Both the position numbers and the translations under genes were made by a program. Below are positions 1 to 7,996 of a stretch of DNA of 26,341 nt, piece by piece. This stretch comes from Pseudomonadota bacterium (GTDB taxonomy: Bacteria > Pseudomonadota > Gammaproteobacteria > Steroidobacterales > Steroidobacteraceae): the NCBI GenBank assembly GCA_023433465.1, contig JAEZCR010000073.1, positions 1-26,341 on the forward strand. The letters run 5' to 3'. Below the pieces are notes generated by a model. The model was not told the origin of the DNA. It searched no databases and saw only the letters and a list, made by a program, of their open reading frames with translations. Each line of letters opens with the position of its first letter. Positions within the stretch are counted from its first letter, which is position 1.

Positions 1-36
1 TCCCCACTTTTTACACCGGCACCACTTTCCCCACCC

Positions 37-1125
37 TCACCGCAGCAGGGCGGTCGCGCTCCACAGCATTGGAGCCTGGCCGTGGGCGTCGCCGACGACG
101 CGGGGACGATCGAGGTAGTACTGCACGTCGTCCTTCTTGCCGGTGCCCATGCACACTTCGCGCAGGTCGGCCTCGGGCGTGAGGTATCCGACGAGCGCGA
201 TCCACGCCTTGCGCGCCGCGGGGCCGTAGGTGTCCTCGGGGAGCCAGCCGTTCTTAACGCCCGTCACGTATGCGTACGTGAACATCGCGGTGCTGGAGGT
301 CTCCTCCCAACTCGTCGGCATGTCGATTAGCTGGCGCCACATGCCATTCGCCGCCTGGTGCGTGAGCAGCGTCGCCATCATCCGGCGATACGCGGCGAGA
401 ACCGTCCGGCGCGCCGGATGTTTCTCCGGCAGGTCGCGCAACAGCTCGGTCATGCCGGCCGCCACCCAGCCATCGCCGCGCCCCCAGAAATGTTTCACGT
501 CGGGCGCGTGATGGAAGAGGCCGTTCTCCTGCTGCAACTTCGCGAGGTACGCCACCATCGACTTCGCGGCGCGCTCGAGATACTTCTGATCGCCCGTCGC
601 GCGGAACGCCTGCAGCTGAAGCGCGGTGATCATGTACATGTCGTCTATCCACCAGCGCGTCTGCCGCGAGAGCCCGTCGGGCAGCGGGTCGTCCCATTGC
701 GCGTCCGCGAACGCCAGCCCCATCACGCGATAACGGAATTGCCGCTCCTGCAGATACAGCTCGAGCGGCAGCGCACCGAACACGGCGCCATCGACGTGAT
801 CCATGCGCGGAAAACGCGCCGCTTCGGCCGGCGTCATGAACGGATCGAAGCGCTCGACCAGCCGCCGGCGCAGGTCGTCATCCTTCGTCACCTGCGCGAA
901 CTGCAGCGCGCCGGTCCAGGTCGCGACGTGCGCGTAGTGCAACGACAGCTTTCCATGGTTCGTGTTGACCATGTGCGGCGTCGGAATGAATCGCTCCGCC
1001 ACGCGCTTGCCGACCTCGCGCGGGTCCGTGCCCGCGGGCCAGTCGGTGAAGTACTTGTTCTGCGCGAACGCGAGCGCCGGGATCAGCGTCGCCGCGGCGG
1101 TGATGGATAACCGCAGCGCTCTCAC
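37..1125 (-). CDS. GH88/GH105-type unsaturated uronyl hydrolase, exported
   Basis: The 362-residue product starts with a Sec signal peptide (residues 1-21, ending ALAFAQ). Its body matches the six-hairpin GH88/GH105 family, which releases 4,5-unsaturated galacturonyl or glucuronyl residues from oligosaccharides made by polysaccharide lyases. Visible family motifs are WWIDDMYM at 158-165 (holding the likely catalytic Asp, as in YteR), FWGRGDGW at 213-220, and a later TSWEETSSTAMF segment typical of GH105. I chose the GTG at 1125 because it gives the signal peptide directly and overlaps the upstream stop as GTGA. The reading frame stays open to 1404, but that extension is arginine-rich shadow sequence. 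It is the last gene of the cupin-GH10-DUF4861-GH105 operon. The family is fairly sure; rhamnogalacturonan versus glucuronoxylan-type substrate is not resolved. Confidence 0.86.
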   Translation of the reverse strand: MRALRLSITAAATLIPALAFAQNKYFTDWPAGTDPREVGKRVAERFIPTPHMVNTNHGKLSLHYAHVATWTGALQFAQVTKDDDLRRRLVERFDPFMTPAEAARFPRMDHVDGAVFGALPLELYLQERQFRYRVMGLAFADAQWDDPLPDGLSRQTRWWIDDMYMITALQLQAFRATGDQKYLERAAKSMVAYLAKLQQENGLFHHAPDVKHFWGRGDGWVAAGMTELLRDLPEKHPARRTVLAAYRRMMATLLTHQAANGMWRQLIDMPTSWEETSSTAMFTYAYVTGVKNGWLPEDTYGPAARKAWIALVGYLTPEADLREVCMGTGKKDDVQYYLDRPRVVGDAHGQAPMLWSATALLR

Positions 1126-2342
1126 GGCTTCGCGCTCACGGCCACCTGCAGCGGCTGCGCCGCGCGTGCCGCATGCTCGCGCACGTGACTCTCCCACGCC
1201 GCGCGATCCTTGAACTGGCCGCTGCCCGTCCAGCCCGCGCCCGTGTAATAACGCACCGGCACACCTTTCCTCGCGTTCAAAAGCAGCAGGTGATTGCCGT
1301 TGCCGGGTAGTTTGGCCGGCGCCTCGTACGCGTATCCGGCCGGCGTCTCGCCCGCCGCGAGAATGACCGCGACGCCGAGACCGCCATCCTTGTTCTCTTC
1401 CCACCAGCTCATCCAGCGGCCATCGGGATCCTTCGCGAGCACCCCGGCCGGAAAGCCCTCGACGTGCGGATGCCCGGTGAGGCCGATCCCCACCACTGCA
1501 CTTTCCCCGGTGAAGTCGAACACGCTCTCGACCGCATCGAAGTTGCGCCCGCAGTCGACGGTGAAACGCTTGATCTCGGACACCTGCCCGGCCTTGCCCG
1601 CGTCGAACGGCGCGTAGGTGAGCGCGAAGGCCGCGCGCCGCGGGCCATTCGAGAGCACCTCGGCATTCACGAAGTTGTCGGAGGTCCAGAGCTTCGTGCC
1701 GTCCCAGATACCCGTGCCCCCCGCGCCGCGCGAGCCGCCGATGCTGTAGAGGTCCAGGCCTTCACCTTCCTCATCCTTGTGGAACTGGTCGTGGCCTTTC
1801 GCGTACCAGCGATCGACGATGGGGTACGCGACGCGTTTGCTCCAGACGTCGATGCCGCTGCCGCGCAACCGCTCGCCGCCCGCGGCGGGTGAGTTCAGCG
1901 GCATGCCGTACATGCGGTGCGCGATGCGGTCGTTCTCCCACGCCATGTCGCCATGGCGCTCCGGCACCACGCGCGCGTAGACGCAGGGCGCCTCGGGCGG
2001 CGTCGCCTGCGCGACGGGCTCGAGCGTGAACGTCGCGCGTTTTTCGCCGGCCGCGAAGTCGTACTGGAACACGAGATCGTCGTACCGGGCGCCGCGGTGG
2101 TCATGCTGGTAGTTGGTGACCTGCAGCGGCAGCGACCGGCCACGCGCATCGCGCACCACGATGTGGAACATGCGCAGGCCGGGGGCCACCTTTTCGATGT
2201 CGGCGAAGGGTACGACGACCGTCTCGCCGGGCCGCGCGGCATCGAGCCCGTGGGTTACGACGATGTCTGCACCGGCGGCCCCCGCCGCGGACATCCAACA
2301 CGTGAATGCCACGCCGAGCGCGGCCCGCCAGAGTTGTCGCAT
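1122..2342 (-). CDS. DUF4861 domain protein, exported
   Basis: The 406-residue protein has an N-terminal signal peptide (about residues 1-25, ending AAGAAGA) followed by a single domain that resembles DUF4861. This family is beta-rich, of unknown mechanism, and commonly found beside pectin- and hemicellulose-degrading enzymes. Recognisable stretches are an acidic/aromatic segment with WENDRIAHRMYG, a WSKRVAYPIVDRWY segment, a DLYSIGGSRGAGG glycine patch and a KRFTVDCGRNFDAVES strand pair near the middle. The start is well supported by a strong Shine-Dalgarno just upstream. The gene sits 22 bp after GH10 and overlaps the GH105 start by 4 bp, so the three are probably translated together. A carbohydrate-active role is inferred from context only. 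Confidence 0.75.
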   Translation of the reverse strand: MRQLWRAALGVAFTCWMSAAGAAGADIVVTHGLDAARPGETVVVPFADIEKVAPGLRMFHIVVRDARGRSLPLQVTNYQHDHRGARYDDLVFQYDFAAGEKRATFTLEPVAQATPPEAPCVYARVVPERHGDMAWENDRIAHRMYGMPLNSPAAGGERLRGSGIDVWSKRVAYPIVDRWYAKGHDQFHKDEEGEGLDLYSIGGSRGAGGTGIWDGTKLWTSDNFVNAEVLSNGPRRAAFALTYAPFDAGKAGQVSEIKRFTVDCGRNFDAVESVFDFTGESAVVGIGLTGHPHVEGFPAGVLAKDPDGRWMSWWEENKDGGLGVAVILAAGETPAGYAYEAPAKLPGNGNHLLLLNARKGVPVRYYTGAGWTGSGQFKDRAAWESHVREHAARAAQPLQVAVSAKP

Positions 2343-2346
2343 GTCG

Positions 2347-2353
2347 TCTCCTT
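2347..2353 (-). promoter_or_regulatory. Shine-Dalgarno of the DUF4861 gene
   Basis: On the minus strand AAGGAGA lies about 5 bases before the ATG at 2342. It is one of the clearest ribosome-binding sites in the window. It lies in the 22-bp gap after the GH10 stop and fixes the DUF4861 start. Confidence 0.7.
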
Positions 2354-2364
2354 CCCCGAGCCGA

Positions 2365-3657
2365 TTATGGAACGACGATCGCCGGATCGACCACCGTCCA
2401 GAATGCCCACTTCGGATTGCGGTTCGTGTCGAACAGCAGCGGCCGGTTCACGCGCGTCACCGGCCAGGAATTGAGCCAGGTGTGATTGTCGGCGATGCCC
2501 CAGGTCGTCACCGACGTGACGCTCGGGCGCGCGAAGGCGGTGAACAACGCTCGGTACAGCGTGGCCTGCTCCGACAGCGCCGACTGCGGCGGGTTCGCGC
2601 CGTAATCGGCGGAGCAGGGCGGGATCTGACGCTGCGAAAAGCAGTTGCCCGGATCCATGTAGATGGACACATCGAGCTCGGTCACGTGGTTCTCGAGCGT
2701 GCTGGATTCGGCCTCGACGGCGGCGAACGCCGCGGTCACCTGCGCGACGTCGGCCCCGCGCTGCAGGTGCAACTGGTGCCCGACGCCGTTGATGTCGGCG
2801 CCGGTGCCGGCGTTCATCACGTCGCGCACGATCGCGAGCAGGTTGGCCCGCTTGCCCGGGCTCTCCGTGCTGTAGTCGTTGATCATGAGCTTCATGTCGG
2901 CGCTGGTGAGACTCATCAGCGCGCGTGCCTCGGTCGCGAACAGGAACGCGTCGCGCACGTATTCGCTGCCGTCGGCGCTGCCCACGCTGTACGCGGTGTA
3001 CCACGGCGAGTTCGTGCGATACGGATTCGGATCGTTGGGCGTGTCGGACGCTACTTCGTTGACCACGTCCCAGGCGTACACCTCGGGAAAGTGCGCCATG
3101 ACCGTGTGGATGTACTCGCGCAGCCGCTCCCGCACGGCGGCGCGATACGCGACGGGATCGGACTGGTCACCGGCGAAGAACCACGACGGCGCCGTCTGGT
3201 GCCACAACAGCGTATGTCCACGCACGCGCATCCCGTTGGCGTTCGCGAACGCGACGATCTGGTCGGCGGGCGCGAAGTTGGGTGTCGCCGTGCGTACCTG
3301 GGTGCCCGGTTGGTTAGGCCAGATCGTGTCCGGCTTCATGGCGTTTTCCGCCGTGAGGCTGCTCATGTGCCGCGCGAGCAGCGTGGCGTCGCCGCCAGTA
3401 GTCGAGGCGGGCTCGATGGCGGCGCCCACCGGGTAATTCACGACGCCGAAGCGTCCTGCGATGACGGTCTTGAGGGCGGGGGCCGTCGCCGGGTCAGGCA
3501 AAGTCGGGGGAGGTGGTGGTGGTGGCACCACCGGGGGATTGGTTATCCCGCCGCCGCCGCCTCCACTGCCACCACTGCCGCCTCCGCCTCCGCAGGAAGC
3601 CAGTACACATGCCGCCACGAATGCCATCGCGTGGGCCGCCAGTGTTCTTCTTTGCAT
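2365..3657 (-). CDS. GH10 endo-1,4-beta-xylanase lipoprotein
   Basis: This 430-residue enzyme should cut internal beta-1,4 bonds of xylan. It has a lipoprotein signal with lipobox LASC (Cys22), then a low-complexity tether of glycines (23-37) and prolines (41-56), and a GH10 barrel from about residue 65 to the end. The acid/base glutamate is visible in WDVVNEV (Glu201) and the nucleophile in HVTELDV (Glu327). GHTLLWHQ at 148-154 and the late WGIADNHTW segment are also GH10 signatures. The ATG at 3657 is preceded by a GGGGGAG run at very short spacing; a GTG one codon earlier (3660) is also possible. A surface-anchored xylanase on a flexible linker fits local release of oligosaccharides for import. 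It follows the cupin-like gene by 23 bp in the same operon. Confidence 0.93.
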   Translation of the reverse strand: MQRRTLAAHAMAFVAACVLASCGGGGGSGGSGGGGGGITNPPVVPPPPPPPTLPDPATAPALKTVIAGRFGVVNYPVGAAIEPASTTGGDATLLARHMSSLTAENAMKPDTIWPNQPGTQVRTATPNFAPADQIVAFANANGMRVRGHTLLWHQTAPSWFFAGDQSDPVAYRAAVRERLREYIHTVMAHFPEVYAWDVVNEVASDTPNDPNPYRTNSPWYTAYSVGSADGSEYVRDAFLFATEARALMSLTSADMKLMINDYSTESPGKRANLLAIVRDVMNAGTGADINGVGHQLHLQRGADVAQVTAAFAAVEAESSTLENHVTELDVSIYMDPGNCFSQRQIPPCSADYGANPPQSALSEQATLYRALFTAFARPSVTSVTTWGIADNHTWLNSWPVTRVNRPLLFDTNRNPKWAFWTVVDPAIVVP

Positions 3658-3680
3658 CACTCCCCCCTCGTCGTCGTTGT

Positions 3681-4700
3681 CTAACTACCTGGAGTCTTGT
3701 TGAAGGTCGACGCCAGGATCTTGTGAATCTCCTGGTTGCGCGCCGCCGACGGCGGCCCGAGCATGCCGCGCCGGTCGGGCGGCATGTGCGACAGGGCGTC
3801 ATCCGGCGCGGTGAATACCAGGTGCTCGAACATCGCGCGCCAGAACCGATGTTGATCGGTCGGCAGGTCCCGCAGCGTCAGCAACGCGTGCAACAGCACG
3901 GCATAGGGCGATCCCACGGGCGGCGTGAGGTTCCACCAGTAGTTCACCAGCACGTTGAACGGGGTCAGCGACTCGACGTGGTGCCACCAGCCGAACGGAA
4001 TGTACACCGCGTCGCCGGCGACGAGCTCCGCCTGCCGCGCGTGGCGCAGCGCCTCGGCGAAACGCGGAAAGCGCGCGAGATCCGGTGCGTTGAGGGGTAC
4101 CATGCTCACGGGCGCGCCGGAGGGCGTGAACTCCATCGGTCCCATGTACAGGTTCGCGACCTGGTCGGGTGGGAACAGCGTGAAACGCCGCCGCCCGCCG
4201 ACCACGCACGCGACGTTGTAGCGCAGGTCGTAATGCGTCTGCACGGTGATGCGGTTGCCGATCCAGATGCGCGGATCCGCGGGTTGTGGCACGAGCGGCA
4301 TCGCGTGCAGCGTCGGAAAATCCGGCAGGAAATCCGCGGCCCGCATCGATTCGAGGAACATCGAAGGGGCCGCCTGATCATCCGCGCTCGAGAGCAGGCG
4401 CTCGATGGTCGAGCCCACGTGCCCCCGATTCCGCTGGAAGTTCAGCCCGGACATGTCCTCGCGATAGAACAGATGGCCGCCGGTTTCGCGCGCGCATTCG
4501 ATGACGACGACGGGCTTGCCCTTGTCATAACCGCGCAGCAGGTCCGCGAGCGCGCGCGGACTTTCACGGCCCGCGCGTACCGCCGGCCAGTCCTCGATCA
4601 ATCCCTTGATCACGACCGGTTGTGAGGCCGGCACGATCTCCTCGCGGAATGTCTTGAGATCGACGTCGTCCCGAACGAGGATTGGCGCGATTGTGCTCAT
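3681..4700 (-). CDS. Cupin-like (JmjC/FIH-type) putative Fe(II)/2-oxoglutarate oxygenase
   Basis: The 339-residue protein is a cupin_8/JmjC-like fold. It shows an HxD metal motif (His156-Tyr-Asp158 in QTHYDLRYN) and a distal histidine in GWWHHVES (237-243). The segment from GDAVYIPF to NYWWN closely resembles the active-site region of factor-inhibiting-HIF-type hydroxylases. Such proteins are often encoded in carbohydrate-utilisation loci of Xanthomonas- and Caulobacter-type bacteria, but their substrates are mostly unknown. No signal peptide is seen, so it is probably cytoplasmic. I start it at ATG 4700. The open frame runs to 4790, but the extra 30 residues are proline-rich and read antisense to the neighbouring signal peptide. 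No Shine-Dalgarno precedes the ATG, so a leaderless transcript is possible. It is the first gene of the xylanase operon. Confidence 0.8.
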   Translation of the reverse strand: MSTIAPILVRDDVDLKTFREEIVPASQPVVIKGLIEDWPAVRAGRESPRALADLLRGYDKGKPVVVIECARETGGHLFYREDMSGLNFQRNRGHVGSTIERLLSSADDQAAPSMFLESMRAADFLPDFPTLHAMPLVPQPADPRIWIGNRITVQTHYDLRYNVACVVGGRRRFTLFPPDQVANLYMGPMEFTPSGAPVSMVPLNAPDLARFPRFAEALRHARQAELVAGDAVYIPFGWWHHVESLTPFNVLVNYWWNLTPPVGSPYAVLLHALLTLRDLPTDQHRFWRAMFEHLVFTAPDDALSHMPPDRRGMLGPPSAARNQEIHKILASTFNKTPGS

Positions 4701-4711
4701 GGGAGGGGGCG
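4701..4711. promoter_or_regulatory. 11-bp divergent start-codon gap holding the esterase Shine-Dalgarno
   Basis: Only 11 bp separate the ATG at 4700 (minus strand) from the ATG at 4712 (plus strand). GGGAGGGGG fills most of it and serves as ribosome-binding site for the plus-strand esterase. Neither promoter can fit here, so each must lie inside the oppositely oriented coding region. Confidence 0.6.
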
Positions 4712-6667
4712 ATGGTACAGCGAACGGTATGGGTATTGGCGTGCGCGATGTGGCTCGCGGCGAGTGCGTCGGCGCAGGCGCCGAAGCCACCGCTGCTGGC
4801 GCACGTTTTCTCGGACCACGTCGTCCTGCAACGCGACCGCCCCATCGATGTGTGGGGATGGGCCGAGGCCGGAGAAGAAGTCATCGTGACGCTCTCCGGA
4901 TCGACACGCCGGACGCACGCCGACGCGAACGGACGCTGGGAGCTCGAGATGCCGGAACTGCCCGCGGGCGGTCCGCACACCCTGACCGCGCGCACCGCGA
5001 CGCGAGCGCAGGACGTGGACGACGTGCTGGTCGGCGACGTGTGGTTGTGTTCGGGCCAGTCGAACATGGAATGGCCCGTGCGACTCACGCTCAATGCCGA
5101 TGCGGAAGCCGCGTTGTCCGCGAACGACTGGATCCGGCACGCGACGGTGCCGCGCGCCGCGCGCGTCGCGGCGGTCGAGAATTTCGCGGCGCCGCTCGAG
5201 TGGAAGATCGCGGGACCGGACACCACGCCGCATTTCTCCGCTGTCTGCTACTACTTCGCGCGCGAGCTGCAGAAGACCGCGAAGGTTCCCATGGGCCTCG
5301 TGAATGCCTCGTGGGGCGGAACCCGCATCGAAACCTGGCTGAGCCCCGGCGCGTTGAGCAAGCTCGGCGGCCGCGACGCGGATCTGCACTTGCTGGGCGA
5401 ACGCCTGGTGGCCGCCTCGCGCGCCGATGCGCGCTGGGGCGAGAGCTGGCAGAAGTGGTGGGCGGCGCAGCCCGCGACGAAAGGCGTCACTCCGTGGACG
5501 GCGGCGAAGAACAACGGGACGTGGCGCCCGGCCCCGACACAATTGGGTCATTGGGAGTCGTGGGGCGAGCCCGAACTCGCCTCGCGCGACGGCATGGTCT
5601 GGTATCGCGCGCGTGCGAAAGTGAGCGCGGCGCAGGCGAAACTGGCGGCAGAGGTCGAACTCGGCATCATCGATGACGTCGATCTCGTGTGGGTCAATGG
5701 CCAGCCCGTCGCGAGCGGATTCGGAGAGGAGCCGCGCCTCCACCCGGTGGCGCGCGGCAAATTCCGCGCGGGCGAGAACCTCGTGGTGGTGAATGTATTC
5801 GACATGTGGGGCAACGGCGGACTGCGCGGCCCCGCGAGCGCGCTCGCGCTGCGATTTTCCGATGGATCGCGCGTGCCACTCACGGATATCGAATACCAGA
5901 TCGCGCCCGCGGAACTCTATCCACCGCGCGCGCCCTGGGAGCCGATCGCCGGCATCAGCATTCTCTACCACGGCATGATCGCGCCGCTCGGCAAGTTCGG
6001 TTTGCGTGGCGTCGCGTGGTACCAGGGAGAGGCGAACGGTGGCCTGGACGATGCGCAGCGCTATGAAAAGCAGCTCACGGCGTTGTTCGCGGACTGGCGG
6101 CGCCAGTTCGACGCACCGTTGCCGTTCTTGGTCGTGCAGCTCGCGGACTGGGGTCCGCTCGCGCGCGGCCCGGTAGATAGTGGGTGGGCGCGCCTGCGCG
6201 ACGCGCAGCGCCGCGCGGTTGCGGCCGACGGCAATGCCGGGCTCGCCGTGACGATCGACATCGGCAATCGCGACGACATCCACCCCGCCAACAAACAGGA
6301 AGTCGGCAGGCGCCTCGCACGCGCCGCGCGCCACGCTGCATACGGCGAGCAGCTCTCTCCGAGCGGCGCCCAGCCACTCGAGGCCCAACGCGACGGATCG
6401 AATGTCCTCGTCACCTTCACCGATCGCGCCGGCACGCTCAACGTGATCGGCGCCCGCGACCCCGCCGCTTTCGAACTATGCGGCGACGACCAGCAAAGCT
6501 GCCGCTTCGTGCGCGCCCAGCTCACCCCGGAAGGCGGCGTGCGTCTCGACAACTCGGCCGGCGGCCCCACGACCCGCGTCCGCTTCTGCTGGGCCGACTC
6601 CCCCCTCTGCAACCTCTACGACGCCGACCTCCCCGTCGGCCCCTTCGAAGCACCTGTGAAGCAGTAA
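4712..6667 (+). CDS. Sialate O-acetylesterase-family (SASA/SGNH) carbohydrate esterase
   Basis: This 651-residue exported esterase has a signal peptide (about 1-21, ending ASASA). An N-terminal beta domain precedes the SGNH catalytic core, split by a jelly-roll-like insertion (about 265-400), the usual layout of long sialate 9-O-acetylesterase homologues. The nucleophile lies in SGQSNMEW (Ser117), a conserved WYQGEANG block is near 433-440, and the Asp-x-His pair is Asp522/His524 in DDIHPANKQE. The family removes O-acetyl groups from sugars. Beside a xylanase and an uronyl hydrolase, acetylated xylan or pectin is likelier than sialic acid as substrate; that is inference. The start follows a GGGAGGGGG ribosome-binding site. 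It is divergent from the cupin-xylanase operon. Confidence 0.88.
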   Translation: MVQRTVWVLACAMWLAASASAQAPKPPLLAHVFSDHVVLQRDRPIDVWGWAEAGEEVIVTLSGSTRRTHADANGRWELEMPELPAGGPHTLTARTATRAQDVDDVLVGDVWLCSGQSNMEWPVRLTLNADAEAALSANDWIRHATVPRAARVAAVENFAAPLEWKIAGPDTTPHFSAVCYYFARELQKTAKVPMGLVNASWGGTRIETWLSPGALSKLGGRDADLHLLGERLVAASRADARWGESWQKWWAAQPATKGVTPWTAAKNNGTWRPAPTQLGHWESWGEPELASRDGMVWYRARAKVSAAQAKLAAEVELGIIDDVDLVWVNGQPVASGFGEEPRLHPVARGKFRAGENLVVVNVFDMWGNGGLRGPASALALRFSDGSRVPLTDIEYQIAPAELYPPRAPWEPIAGISILYHGMIAPLGKFGLRGVAWYQGEANGGLDDAQRYEKQLTALFADWRRQFDAPLPFLVVQLADWGPLARGPVDSGWARLRDAQRRAVAADGNAGLAVTIDIGNRDDIHPANKQEVGRRLARAARHAAYGEQLSPSGAQPLEAQRDGSNVLVTFTDRAGTLNVIGARDPAAFELCGDDQQSCRFVRAQLTPEGGVRLDNSAGGPTTRVRFCWADSPLCNLYDADLPVGPFEAPVKQ

Positions 6668-6711
6668 GAAGCGTCGACGATGCCGGCTACCGTGGTTGAG
6701 GTCTGTCCCCA
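6668..6711. other. Convergent intergenic gap
   Basis: This 44-bp gap separates two converging genes. I see no stem followed by a T run. Its right end reads, on the minus strand, GGGGACAGACCTCAACCACG, which looks like part of a dispersed intergenic repeat rather than a terminator (see findings). Confidence 0.3.
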
Positions 6712-7800
6712 TTACGCCAGGGAGACGGGGCGACCCTTCTTGATCGATTCGTAGATGGCCGTAAGGATCTTCACGTCCCGAAGCCCCATTTCACCTGGCA
6801 CCTTCGTCGCCCGCTTGCGGATGATGCAGTCGGCGAAGTCGTCGAGCTCGACTGCGAACTGGTCGACCGGCGGCATGTTGATGTCGGTGCGGTCGCTGCG
6901 ACGGCCGCGGTTGCCGCCGTAGTAGTAAGCCGGGTCGAGACCGAACCAGCCGCGCGTGCAGGCCGCGCGGAAATTCTGGAAGCCGCTGGCGTTGTACGTG
7001 GTAGCGCAATTGGCGATCACGCCGCTCGGGAACTTGCTCTGCCAGACGATCGTCTCGTCGACTTCGGCGAACTTCACCGCGTCGGTCTTGACCTCGCTCG
7101 CGCTGATCCAGATCGGCTCCTCGCCCGTGAGCATCATGGTGGTCTGCAGGCAGTAAATGCCGACATCCATGAGTGCGCCGCCGCCCGCGAGGTCGCGCTT
7201 CAGGCGCCACTGATTCGGATCGCCCGCCGCGAAGCCGAAGTTGGCGTCGATGATCTTGAGCTCGCCGAACACTTTCTCGCGCGCGAGCCGCACGCACTCG
7301 AGGTGGTTGGGCTCGAACTGGCAACGATAGCCGACGCCGAGCATGACGCCTGCCTTGTTGCAGGCATCGATCATCTGCTGGCAACGCTCGACCGAGATCT
7401 CCATCGGCTTCTCGCAGAACACGTGTTTGCCCGCGGCCGCGGCCACCAGCGCGTCGCGCAGGTGCAGCGAGTTCGGCGTCACGACGTAGACGATGTCGAT
7501 GTCCTTGTTCTTCGCGATCTGGTGCATGTTGTCGTAGGTGTAGACGCTCTTCGACGACAGCCCGTACTTCTTCTGCCATTCGGCCGCCTTGTCGGGCGAG
7601 CCCGTGATGATTCCCGCCAGGCGGCAGTTGCTGGTCTTTTGCAGTGCGGGCGCGATCTGGTTGGTCGAGAGGCTGCCGAGTCCGCACAGCGCCACGCCAA
7701 GCTTGCGCGCCGGGGCTTGACCACTCGATATGCTGGTGATCAGCGGAGCGGCCGCAAGGGCGGCGGTCTGGGCAAGGAATTTGCGGCGGGCGTTCTGCAT
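6712..7800 (-). CDS. Gfo/Idh/MocA-family (GFOR-like) oxidoreductase, Tat-exported
   Basis: The 362-residue protein belongs to the NAD(P)-dependent Gfo/Idh/MocA sugar oxidoreductases. A twin-arginine signal (ARRKFLAQ followed by an alanine-rich stretch) indicates export in folded form with cofactor bound, as for Zymomonas glucose-fructose oxidoreductase. The Rossmann start is GVALCGLGSLS (35-45) and the lysine motif is FCEKPM (128-133). In GGALMDVGIY (207-216) a Tyr stands where many relatives have His, which is the GFOR pattern. The ATG at 7800 is preferred because it places the twin arginines near the N terminus; an in-frame ATG at 7833 would add 11 residues. It converges on the esterase gene. 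Oxidation or reduction of a released sugar is plausible; the substrate is unknown. Confidence 0.87.
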   Translation of the reverse strand: MQNARRKFLAQTAALAAAPLITSISSGQAPARKLGVALCGLGSLSTNQIAPALQKTSNCRLAGIITGSPDKAAEWQKKYGLSSKSVYTYDNMHQIAKNKDIDIVYVVTPNSLHLRDALVAAAAGKHVFCEKPMEISVERCQQMIDACNKAGVMLGVGYRCQFEPNHLECVRLAREKVFGELKIIDANFGFAAGDPNQWRLKRDLAGGGALMDVGIYCLQTTMMLTGEEPIWISASEVKTDAVKFAEVDETIVWQSKFPSGVIANCATTYNASGFQNFRAACTRGWFGLDPAYYYGGNRGRRSDRTDINMPPVDQFAVELDDFADCIIRKRATKVPGEMGLRDVKILTAIYESIKKGRPVSLA

Positions 7801-7996
7801 GGCTTCGAGTCCCCTCTGAGGTTTCTGGATCACTGATTGATGAGGCGGGTGAGTCTAGCTCAACAGTCGCGGCGTCTTCCGCTGGACGCGACGTTGCTTT
7901 CCCGTTACTAGCCGGGACAGGAAGTCTGCCAAGGAACCGGAGTCGGGTGTGGCGTTACTCAACGCTGGCGCACCCCCACGCACAGGGAATGTCGAC
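7801..7996. promoter_or_regulatory. Divergent intergenic region, presumed promoters
   Basis: This 196-bp gap lies between the oxidoreductase (minus) and the cytochrome lipoprotein (plus), so promoters for both probably lie here. I cannot point to convincing -35/-10 pairs. An AGGGAA about 7 bases before the ATG at 7997, and an AGAGGGG about 10 bases before the minus-strand ATG at 7800, are the likely ribosome-binding sites. Confidence 0.4.

Noticed and set aside
2113..3684. 523-codon plus-strand frame across the GH10 region
   Set aside because: Low-complexity Arg/His/Val composition, while the opposite strand encodes an intact GH10 with both catalytic glutamates.
4697..6388. 563-codon open frame antisense to the esterase gene
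   Set aside because: Arginine-rich shadow frame of GC-rich DNA; the plus strand has a signal peptide and catalytic motifs.
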